Positions 33,382 through 41,776 of a stretch of 64,000 nt of DNA are shown here, in pieces. Location: contig JAMXDE010000006.1 in NCBI GenBank assembly GCA_026770025.1, positions 2,982,001 to 3,046,000 of the forward strand. Reading direction: 5' to 3'. How positions within the stretch are numbered: the stretch's first letter is position 1; each line of letters starts with the position of its first letter. The notes below the pieces were generated by a model that was given only the letters and a program-made list of their open reading frames with translations, was not told the DNA's origin and did not search any database. The DNA is from Craspedostauros australis. Its lineage: Eukaryota > Bacillariophyta > Bacillariophyceae > Mastogloiales > Achnanthaceae. Both the position numbers and the translations under genes were made by a program.

Positions 33382-35951
33382 TCACAGCGCCGCCGCCGCC
33401 GCGACAGGTGCCATGGTCTCATCGTTGATCCGGTCGTCCAAATTGGCATCCACGCCGTCGGACAGAGACTTCTTTAAAACCGGTACGATGGAACGCACCA
33501 TGAGGCTACCGCCGGCAGCAAAGACGGCCGCGAGGAAGGTCCAGGACGCTGACCAACCGAAGTTGCCGAGGATGTGGCTGTTGGCCGACAGGATCTGCGC
33601 CGTTCCGAGGTAGGCCACGGCATCGAAGAGGGACAAGGCGATGGGGCTGTTGGCCGGGAAGAGGGTCGACGCTGTGAGGTTGGGGAATTGGTAAAATTGG
33701 AAGGAGATGGCGGAAGCGGCCACACCGGAGAGGAGTGCGATGATCGCTGCCAGGAGCATGCGACCGCCAGCGCCAGCACCGAGCCCGATGGTGTTGAGTC
33801 CGCAGCAAAGCGCCAGGCCAGCCACGCTGACGGCGCCCTTGAAGTACTCCTGCTTGAGCATGCGTAGCTTGGCCCTGACGTTGTCCATGTTGGAGAACTT
33901 CTGGCCTTGGATGAGACCGAAGAACATTCCAGCCGTGACGGACGATGTCAGCGTTGCACAGATGTCGCCTGTGATTGAATGATTAAATGGTGAGTGATGC
34001 ATGAGAGTTGGAAAGTGTTTGGAGTATGTATGGGTATGTACGAGTAGAATGGTGGGAATGAGGATGAATAGATGTGTTGAAAAGGTGAGGATACTGTTTG
34101 GCAGGTTGAAATAGTACACGTACACAAAAGCGTACGTACACGCATGCATATGCTCGTATGCATTCGTTCTGATCCGTCCAAGCGCAAGATACAAGTGGAG
34201 GACTCTGCTCTACTTCGCAAAAACACATGAACACACGAATGCACAATCGCGGCTCTCTCCATGCTCATGAATTGCTTGACAAATGAGAACGTACCTGGCA
34301 AAGCCGTGGCATGCTCCAAGAAGGGTGCAAGCAACCGGTCGCTGCCGCGGATGAGGTATCCCACCGAATGCGCGATGCCCAGCTGCCAGAAGAGCGGATG
34401 ACCCAGGATGGATCGCAAGGAAGCCAATGCGTTGCCCTTCTTGGGTGGTGCCGTCGCAACGGGCTTGCTTTGTGGTGACGTTGGATGCGTGCGACAGCCC
34501 ACAAACATGGCGAGGGCACCAACGGCGGCCACACCGGAACCGAAGCGGCACAGCAGCCTCCAGTTGGAAGCGCGCAGGATGGCGGCACCGAATATCTTGG
34601 ACACCAACGCTCCCGTGACGCTGGCCATGCCCAGGGAGGCGATGCCCTTGGATATGAGGGCGGCATCGTTGCCGTGCTTGTTGCCGATGACCTGGCAGAT
34701 GGCGATCCACTGGATGCTGGATAGGAACTCGTAGCACAGCACGAGCGGCGCGATCCATCCGATGGTGGGAGCGAGGGACATGGCGAACGCCAGCACCGAG
34801 AGGACAGACATGTACATCCAGGAGGATCGGTGTCCACCGAGGGACTGGCAGACGAAGCCATTGACGATCTTGCCGATGAATCCGCCCAACGGTGATGCAG
34901 CCGCAGCCGTGGCAACGAAGGTCGCGCGGCTTGCAGCGGAGGCGGTGGACATGAATTCGACAGCGGCGGCCGGAACCACCACAACCGGGAGGCTGACCAC
35001 CAGGACGTTGCAGAAGTAGCTGAGAAAGACGGAGACGTCAAAGACCGAGAGTCTGGAGGATGCCTTGCCCGCATCCTTGGTTTCCGCCTGCGCCTGTTTC
35101 TGTCGATGCTTCTGCTGATCCGATTGCGCATCCACCGGCTGCAGAGGCGGAACGGGAACGCGGTGATGCTTGGGCTTGGACGCGTGCGACCATCTCTTCC
35201 TTGGATTGGAGATGGGGAACGGCACTCGCAAGGGCGATGCCGTGGGTGCCTGCGGCGACAGAACGGAGCTGTAGAGCTGCGTCTTGGGTCGCGAGTGGAC
35301 TTCGCTGCCGTGCGGGACGCCGGTGACCGCGAGGTACTGGCTGGCATGCTGCTGGGCGGATGCGGAGTAGAAGAGCATGGGAGAATGATGAGGCGCCGAT
35401 GGATTGGCGGGAACGCTGCTGCCGAGCCTGGCCTTGGCAGATCCGATGGAGACGCCTGCGTCTGCCGCCTTCGATGCTTGGCTGACGTCGTCGCGATCTG
35501 CCTGCTTCAGGAGGTTGAGGGAGGATGGCGAAGGAGAAGCGGTCGTCGCCTTGGGTGTGGCCGCCGTGGATGGAGACTGCGGATGCTGACCGGGTCGCCG
35601 GGAGGCCGAGTTGAAGCCACCGCCTCTCAGGCTCAGCGCGTGCACCACGGCCTTGGCGAGGCCATTGCTGTTGCCATCGTCGTTGCCATTGTCGCTGCTG
35701 GAAGCTGAGATTGCAACGACTGAGGATTCACCACGTGCGACTTTCTCATTTGCATTCGTATGGAGGTTGGAGACATGGGTGAGGGCAAATGCGCGCCAAG
35801 ATGCTTTCTTGGTTGAACCGCTTCTTTCTTGATTCTTGGTTCGCACGGTTGGCGCGAGAACTGAATCCGACGCGAGAAAGGATTCGCAAGGTGTCGCGTG
35901 GAGAGACACGACCAGCGCCGTGAGAGCGGCAGTTGCGGCGGAATGCCTCAT
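33382..35951 (-). CDS. Probable plastid-directed MFS-like membrane protein, 747 aa, two exons
   Basis: Exon 1 is 35951-34295 and exon 2 is 33968-33382. The join gives one frame of 748 codons including stop and restores Leu-Pro-Gly-Asp-Ile-Cys across the junction. The N-terminus has a hydrophobic segment ending CESFLAS. A phenylalanine after the likely cleavage site fits the ASAFAP rule for diatom plastid import. A Ser/Pro/Gly-rich linker of ~250 residues follows. From about residue 300 there are many hydrophobic spans: VSVFLSYFCNVLVVSLPVVV, then GGFIGKIVNGFVCQSLGGHR, which resembles the loop 2-3 motif of major facilitator transporters. Exon 2 adds further spans (GRMLLAAIIALLSGVAASAI and others). 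The substrate is unknown. Nearby, a Copia element sits 373 bp upstream of the start. Confidence 0.75.
33969..34294 (-). other. Spliceosomal intron of the membrane protein gene, 326 nt
   Basis: Read on the minus strand, the donor is CCAG|GTACGT and the acceptor is AATCACAG|GCGAC. Exon 1 leaves one base and exon 2 supplies two, making a glycine codon. Without splicing, exon 1 runs into a short unrelated frame, and exon 2 has no plausible start of its own. TACGAGTA occurs inside it at 34039. Confidence 0.85.
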
Positions 35952-36319
35952 GTTGCAATTATCTTTCTTTCGTTCTGCTTCCTTCTGCTTTGGTTTCTCT
36001 GTTGCTCAACTCTTTCTTGCTCTTGTGGTAGAGCTTGTCTTTGAGGGAATACACTGAGTTGATTGGTTAAGTGCAGTGGTTCAGTGCAGTGGTTGGGTCC
36101 AGTGGAGTGTTGCCGTTGCCAAGTGCTGCAAGGTGGTGATCACGGGAAGGAGGAAAATCAAACAAGGGAGGAATGAGGTGAGGAACGAAGTGGAAGGAGG
36201 AGAAATGGAAGAGAGAATCTTGGTGAGCCACCAGCGAGATTCCGCGTTGCATGTGGAGAAAGCGTTGCTTCCTTGGATGGGACGATGGTCACAAGGGCGA
36301 CAGTGGTGTGAAGATGGTA
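35952..36319. promoter_or_regulatory. 5' flank of the membrane protein gene, cut by a Copia insertion
   Basis: This 368-bp stretch between the start codon at 35951 and the target duplication of the Copia element should hold the leader and proximal promoter. No known motif is seen. Sequence beyond 41777 is the displaced upstream part. Confidence 0.5.
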
Positions 36320-36324
36320 ACGAC
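36320..36324. repeat. Target site duplication, left copy (ACGAC)
   Basis: ACGAC directly borders the left LTR and recurs directly after the right LTR (41772-41776). Five bases is the usual duplication size for Copia integrases. Confidence 0.9.
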
Positions 36325-36630
36325 TGTTGAAGCAATGGCTCCTGCACCGGCCTCTACCCGGCAATGAACCGAAGGGCAGGCCAGATGTGGAGCAATGAGA
36401 TTGTTGTTGTGGTGTAATCAGATATTTTAAACTGGATTTATGGCTGCTTGTTGCCGGTCGCCAGCTTGTTGCCGATGTCCGGCTTGTTGTTGTCTTTCTT
36501 GTGTTTGCTTGCTTGATGTTGGTGGTGGCTGCCAGCCGTTGATTCGCACCGACGAATGACGTCATTGGCATTCCCTGGTTTCTTTGGTTTCGCGCCATCT
36601 GTCAGCACAATTTGGGCATCTGCTCCAACA
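36325..36630 (-). repeat. LTR, 306 bp (3' LTR in element orientation)
   Basis: It begins TGTTGAAGC and ends GCTCCAACA, giving TG...CA ends. It matches the other LTR base for base by eye over its whole length. The end of the element's ORF lies inside it. A moderately purine-rich stretch (GAAGGAGTG on the minus strand) sits just before it and may be the polypurine tract. Confidence 0.93.
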
Positions 36631-39600
36631 CACTCCTTCGGTCCAAGCAGAGCTTGTTTGTATGTCTTACCTTTGCTGGGGCCGCTGATTGTTCGGTTGA
36701 GGATGATGTCGCGGAACTTGCGGAACTTCGTCCCTTGCAGCGGCTTGGTGAAGTAGTCTCCCACCATGTCATCCGTAGGACAGTATCGGACGGTGATTTC
36801 CCCCTTGTTGATTCGATCGCTGACGAAGAAGTACCGCATGTTTATGTGGCGCGTTTTCTTTCCGCTGGATCCACGCCCATTGTTTTCGAGCAGCATGGTG
36901 CTTTGGTTGTCTTGATGGATCACGGTGGCGTCTGGCTTGATCCCCTGCTCCTGTAGGAAGTACCGAGTCCATAGCACCTGTGGCATCACGTCATCCACAG
37001 CCACCAGCTCTGCCTCCGTTGAGCTTTTTGTGTTGAGTTTTTGTTTTGAGGAGACACCATATATGGTACCCCCGTCGGCAGACATGAACGCCCCAGTGTG
37101 ACTCCGCATGTCTCCGTGTACGCCGAACGAACCATCCACCCACCATTGGACATTCTGGAGTGATGAACCACCGAGTGTGAGTGTCATGTCTCGCGTTGCC
37201 CGTAGGTATTTGATGGCCCGACCGAGCTTTTTGTAGTCATCTGTGTCGGGGGATTTCACACGCGTGCACAGGAATGCTACCGCTGTCTGCAGGTCCGGTC
37301 TGGCTCGCTTGCACAGGAATAACAGCTTCGCGACCACATGGTGGTACATGTCGGCAGTATCCTGGTTCAGTTTGGTTGGATTGTCTTCGTTCACGGTGAA
37401 GAGGTGGTCCGCGGCGGGTGAGGTTGCCTTTCCGTGCATATCTGCAGGCACTCCTTCGAGGATGCCATCGATATAGTCACCCATGTCGATCTTCACTTTG
37501 TTGGGAGTGCTGTAATCCAATTGCATCCCAAGGTAATCGTGTACTTTCCCTCTGTTGATTGTCAGTGGACTGTGCTGCCCGTATGCGTGGTTGAGCATGC
37601 TGATGACGGAGTCGACGGCTGAGCTGTCTTTGTGGGATATTTTGAGGTCATCCACATGCCATACAACCGTGCACTGGTCCCCATTGATGTCCTTGTTCGC
37701 CACACACCAGTCATATGGATTGATCACAAACCCGTCGTTGACCAACGTGGTCGTGAGATCCTTCCACCATTGGAGGGCGGCCTTGAGTGTCCCATACAAT
37801 GCCTTGGTGAGTTGCACGTAGATTGATGATTGTCCTTTCTTCTTTCGCACATATTCATCGTACACATCAGGTGCAATCTTCGCAAGGAGCTCTGCCATTC
37901 GTCCCTCGATCAGGACATGCACGACTTCTCCTTCGTCGAAAGTGGTTTGCAGGAAGGCACCTGGCACATCCACTGTGGCCACATCACGGTTTTCGTGTGC
38001 GTCAATTGTGCATGTGAGCATGAGCCCGAGGAGGGAGACAGTCGGTGAACTCGTCTCTTCCTTCGTCATGTAGAGGCGTTGCTTCCGTCCGTCTGCGCAC
38101 CCACGTCCTTTGATAAGTCCAGTGCGCTTCTCCTTCAGATACATCAGGTACCGGAGCGATTGCGTTCTTTCCTCCTTTGACAGTTGGTGCCAGTGCTTCG
38201 GTTCGAAGCCTTCCATGTCGTGCACTTGCTTCAGCTCTTTGCTGATTGCGTGCTCGCCCCGCTCGCGGAACAATTTCAGTCCCTGCTTCCAGTTCATCTG
38301 TTCAGTCAGAAACACACAGGCGTGATTGGTGTCATGCGATTCGTTGCTATTTTCGGTAGAGAGCTCAGTCATGGTGACGTGAGCCTCGTCTCTACCTACA
38401 TGATGCAGCCGGTGATAGTCGACTCTCGGCTTGCGTCGTGGTCTGCCTGTTGGTGGCTCCACTGAATCCGCATCCTCATCCGACGGTGCATCGTGTTGTT
38501 CCTCTTCCGTCATAACTTCGAGGATCGGTTCGAGGACATTGCCTTCGTTGACATCACTGTCTTCGTCTGATGGGTGCGTGCTGTCGTCATCATCATCCGA
38601 TTCGTTGCTTTCAACTGCATCGGTGTCATGACTGTCGTCGTCGTCATCGGTGTCATCATCATCGGTATTGTCGTCGTCGTCAGAGTCATCATCGGGATCA
38701 TCGTCGGAATCATCCGCGTCCAGCGATTCCTCGCTTGCTTCGGACTCGTCGTCTGGGTCATAGTCGTCGTCGTTTGCATCGTCGTCTCCGGGGTCGGCGG
38801 TGATGGATACAATATCGTGGCCGTCTCTGTCTGTGAATACGATCTCCTTGTTGCCTCTGGCGTGTTTGGCCATTGCGTGCACTTGATCGATGACATCCTC
38901 TGGCATGGGTAACGGGGTCCAGCTTCGACGGTGCAGTCTGCGCCCTGTGGAAAGGCTGAAGAATAGGTATCCGCCTTGATCATTCCCTGACGGTCGAAGT
39001 GCCAATGCGCCCACTGTCCTGGGCAGCATCGAATTGTCATGTTGTTCGTGCGTTTGCACATAGGAGCCAAACTCGATCTTGCAGTGACTTGCAAAGTTCA
39101 GTTTCCGTCCCACCACGATCTCGGACGGGCTCATGCGCTTCGATATGCCATCTTGGTGTGGGAACATGTTGTTCCAGTACACGGAGTGGTATACCATTTC
39201 GACGACGAGCGCTGGAGGGTAGTGCTTGAACGGCATTGCATGATACGTGCTGCGCGTTCTCTCTTTGATCGTTCGGATGTATCGTTCGATCGCCGGCACG
39301 TGTTCATCTCTGGAGGTGACGTTGATTGCGACTCCTGATGCTGCGAGGTTTCCCCTGATGGATGCAAACTGATTGTCCGTCAGTATCATGTCCACCTTGA
39401 ATCCACGCTGTTTGTACAGTTTCACAACTTCACGGAATTGTTGTGTGATCACTTTGTCTGACTCGCTGTTGAGTTTCGTCACTGTCCCAAACTTGATGTG
39501 TTGAGAGATGGTGACGAGGAATGGAATTCGGTTCACCTTCATGATGTCAGCTGATAGGGTCACCTGCTGGTACTCTTTCATGATGTAGGCTGGTAGGTTG

Positions 39601-41432
39601 GTGATTGATGGAGCGACCACAGGCGACGGTTTGCGAGTGGTCTTGCCCTTCAGTGATCCGACGTCCGGCCCAAAGATGATCTCTGCGTTGCGGATATCTT
39701 TGGTGGTGACAGGACAGTTTGGGATCATGTTGTTCCGTACATACCGAATGTAGCTGCGTGTTGTCGGTCGACCAATACGCTGTTGCACAGAACGAGCTAG
39801 CTGAGCGCGAGAGTAGTCAATAGACGAGAATCTAGACTTGTTATCGGCTACGGTATTGACGAGAGCGTTTCCGTGGATGGTTGAGGTGTCCAGATAGTAG
39901 AGGCCGTTGTTGGATTCACGGAAGATCTGGGTGGTTCCGTCTGGTTTGTGTACGACGAACTGGTTGGTGTCGCTGCTGTCGTACGTGACACGGAACATGG
40001 ACTTCACCTTGCTCAGCGACAGGATGTTCGCCACTCCTTTGGGGTGATACCACACGAGGCCATAGCCGGGCAGGGTGCCTTTTTGGTTGGTCACTGCTGT
40101 ACCTGCGTTGCAGTGGATGGTCAGTGTGTTCTGGACAGTGTGAATGTCGCGAAGTAGGTGATGGTTGGAGAACACGTCGACTGTAGATTGGTTGTCGAGA
40201 AGCACCCACCTGTTGGGGATGGGTGTGGATGTTTGGTTGAATGCGTGGTCGGTGGTTTGGTTGGTGTCCGTCTGTAGGAACACAAACTCGTTGCCGTCGT
40301 ACTCGTAGTCGTCGTCGGCGTACGTGGTGGTGGCGTTCACGAGGACCGTTCCGTTCTCATGGAACTTTGCATAGCACTCCGCGGTGGCGTGGTTTGTCCT
40401 CCCACATCGCTCACACTTCTCTGCATCAGCCTTGGCCTGCGAGTTGACGAACGCCATGCCCATGTTGTGTGGCGTGCGGGATCCAGCCACGTTTCTTGGG
40501 TCATGCGACCAGTGGTTGAGGAGCATCAGCGCATTCGCCATGTCGGTGGGGTAGCTGTCTTTGCCGACGAGGAATTCGTTGTGAAGGTGCTCAAGCAGCC
40601 CTCCAAACCTGGTGACGTCGGCGCCAAGGACGAATGCCGTGGCCATGTACCTTCGGTGCGACTCGGTTTTGATCTCCTGGAGGCGGGCTGCGCCAACAGG
40701 TGAGATGTCTTCTGGAGTCATCAGCCATAGCATCACTCCGCGGTTTTCGGTGATCCCGGTCTGCAGTGTGTCATTCACGTCGGCGATGGCTGTGAATGTT
40801 TCGTAGTAGTCCTGGACGCTTTGTCGTTTGCTTTGTCGGGTGTTGATGAACGCCTTCTGCATCTCATGCGTGGCGACGATGGGGTGCTTGTGAGTGTTGT
40901 AGCTGAACGTGATGTTCTTGATCAGCACGATGAGCTCAATCATGTTCATGTCTCTCTTGACCGTCGCATACTCGCTTTCCTCCTGTAGGCGGGCGCGCAT
41001 TGCATCAGTGCATTGGCCCCACACAACGGAGTATAGCTTCTGCATGTCGTCTTCGAGCTTCTCCTTTCTGTCCTCAAACTTGCTGTACTGTTTCTTCCAT
41101 TTCTCCCTTTGGATGGTGGATGCAGTGGGTGGGTAGTCAGCCGGTTCTGCGATGGTTGGCGTTTCGAGGGTCTCCACAGCGTGTGCCACTCTGGGTCCGT
41201 ATGTGGTGCCAGCGAAGACGTGGATGGCGTCAATGGTTTGCTTGAAGTCTTCCGCTTGCTTGGTTCGGGAGGTCACACAGTCAAAGATCATTCCCTTGAG
41301 CTCGGGGCAGGCTCCCTCGAACTTGGGTGTCTTGACGAATGGGGAACGCCCCTTGTTGTTGTTGTTGTTGTTGTTGCCTTTGCCGCCTTCGCCTTTTGGC
41401 TTGGCCGGTTGGGTCTTGATGTCGGCGCTCAT
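36438..41432 (-). CDS. Copia Gag-Pol polyprotein, 1664 aa
   Basis: Parts in order, in approximate residues: a Gag-like region (1-330); a zinc knuckle CERCGRTNHATAEC (~337); a protease with LLDNQST (~410); integrase with Asp in SADIM (~627), Asp in LTDNQF (~686) and Glu in IERYIR (~718); a long Asp/Ser-rich spacer (~880-970); reverse transcriptase with TVDVPGAFLQ (~1155) and HVDDLK (~1262); and RNase H with VDGSFG (~1435) and TEAELVAVDD (~1473), ending in TRHINMRYFF and DYFTKPLQG. The last ~64 residues are encoded within the LTR. A single frame carries both Gag and Pol, as in many Copia elements. The frame looks whole. Confidence 0.93.
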   Translation of the reverse strand: MSADIKTQPAKPKGEGGKGNNNNNNNKGRSPFVKTPKFEGACPELKGMIFDCVTSRTKQAEDFKQTIDAIHVFAGTTYGPRVAHAVETLETPTIAEPADYPPTASTIQREKWKKQYSKFEDRKEKLEDDMQKLYSVVWGQCTDAMRARLQEESEYATVKRDMNMIELIVLIKNITFSYNTHKHPIVATHEMQKAFINTRQSKRQSVQDYYETFTAIADVNDTLQTGITENRGVMLWLMTPEDISPVGAARLQEIKTESHRRYMATAFVLGADVTRFGGLLEHLHNEFLVGKDSYPTDMANALMLLNHWSHDPRNVAGSRTPHNMGMAFVNSQAKADAEKCERCGRTNHATAECYAKFHENGTVLVNATTTYADDDYEYDGNEFVFLQTDTNQTTDHAFNQTSTPIPNRWVLLDNQSTVDVFSNHHLLRDIHTVQNTLTIHCNAGTAVTNQKGTLPGYGLVWYHPKGVANILSLSKVKSMFRVTYDSSDTNQFVVHKPDGTTQIFRESNNGLYYLDTSTIHGNALVNTVADNKSRFSSIDYSRAQLARSVQQRIGRPTTRSYIRYVRNNMIPNCPVTTKDIRNAEIIFGPDVGSLKGKTTRKPSPVVAPSITNLPAYIMKEYQQVTLSADIMKVNRIPFLVTISQHIKFGTVTKLNSESDKVITQQFREVVKLYKQRGFKVDMILTDNQFASIRGNLAASGVAINVTSRDEHVPAIERYIRTIKERTRSTYHAMPFKHYPPALVVEMVYHSVYWNNMFPHQDGISKRMSPSEIVVGRKLNFASHCKIEFGSYVQTHEQHDNSMLPRTVGALALRPSGNDQGGYLFFSLSTGRRLHRRSWTPLPMPEDVIDQVHAMAKHARGNKEIVFTDRDGHDIVSITADPGDDDANDDDYDPDDESEASEESLDADDSDDDPDDDSDDDDNTDDDDTDDDDDSHDTDAVESNESDDDDDSTHPSDEDSDVNEGNVLEPILEVMTEEEQHDAPSDEDADSVEPPTGRPRRKPRVDYHRLHHVGRDEAHVTMTELSTENSNESHDTNHACVFLTEQMNWKQGLKLFRERGEHAISKELKQVHDMEGFEPKHWHQLSKEERTQSLRYLMYLKEKRTGLIKGRGCADGRKQRLYMTKEETSSPTVSLLGLMLTCTIDAHENRDVATVDVPGAFLQTTFDEGEVVHVLIEGRMAELLAKIAPDVYDEYVRKKKGQSSIYVQLTKALYGTLKAALQWWKDLTTTLVNDGFVINPYDWCVANKDINGDQCTVVWHVDDLKISHKDSSAVDSVISMLNHAYGQHSPLTINRGKVHDYLGMQLDYSTPNKVKIDMGDYIDGILEGVPADMHGKATSPAADHLFTVNEDNPTKLNQDTADMYHHVVAKLLFLCKRARPDLQTAVAFLCTRVKSPDTDDYKKLGRAIKYLRATRDMTLTLGGSSLQNVQWWVDGSFGVHGDMRSHTGAFMSADGGTIYGVSSKQKLNTKSSTEAELVAVDDVMPQVLWTRYFLQEQGIKPDATVIHQDNQSTMLLENNGRGSSGKKTRHINMRYFFVSDRINKGEITVRYCPTDDMVGDYFTKPLQGTKFRKFRDIILNRTISGPSKGKTYKQALLGPKECVGADAQIVLTDGAKPKKPGNANDVIRRCESTAGSHHQHQASKHKKDNNKPDIGNKLATGNKQP

Positions 41433-41449
41433 TGTTACGATGAAGCAGC

Positions 41450-41466
41450 AATCCAGTTTAAAATAT
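41450..41466 (-). repeat. Inverted-repeat arm at the Copia primer-binding position
   Basis: These bases directly follow the 5' LTR in element orientation and include its last base. They are an exact inverted match of 17 bases to 41563-41579 inside the LTR. I see no obvious match to the usual initiator tRNA primer site, so self-priming from the RNA itself is possible, as known for Tf1. This is inference. Confidence 0.5.
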
Positions 41467-41771
41467 GTTGAAGCAATGGCTCCTGCACCGGCCTCTACCC
41501 GGCAATGAACCGAAGGGCAGGCCAGATGTGGAGCAATGAGATTGTTGTTGTGGTGTAATCAGATATTTTAAACTGGATTTATGGCTGCTTGTTGCCGGTC
41601 GCCAGCTTGTTGCCGATGTCCGGCTTGTTGTTGTCTTTCTTGTGTTTGCTTGCTTGATGTTGGTGGTGGCTGCCAGCCGTTGATTCGCACCGACGAATGA
41701 CGTCATTGGCATTCCCTGGTTTCTTTGGTTTCGCGCCATCTGTCAGCACAATTTGGGCATCTGCTCCAACA
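41466..41771 (-). repeat. LTR, 306 bp (5' LTR in element orientation)
   Basis: Same length and, by eye, same sequence as 36325-36630. It should carry the element's promoter on the minus strand. Confidence 0.93.
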
Positions 41772-41776
41772 ACGAC
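41772..41776. repeat. Target site duplication, right copy (ACGAC)
   Basis: ACGAC directly follows the CA end of the right LTR and matches 36320-36324. Confidence 0.9.

Larger units (their letters stand above)
36325..41771 (-). mobile_element. Whole-looking Copia (CoDi-type) LTR retrotransposon, 5447 bp
   Basis: Two 306-bp LTRs with TG...CA ends flank one long Gag-Pol frame, and ACGAC is duplicated on both sides. The LTRs appear identical, so insertion was very recent. The order integrase, reverse transcriptase, RNase H identifies Copia. The acidic spacer before RT and the diatom setting point to the CoDi group. It is inserted upstream of the minus-strand membrane protein gene, in the same orientation, so its LTR could influence that gene. 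Confidence 0.93.
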
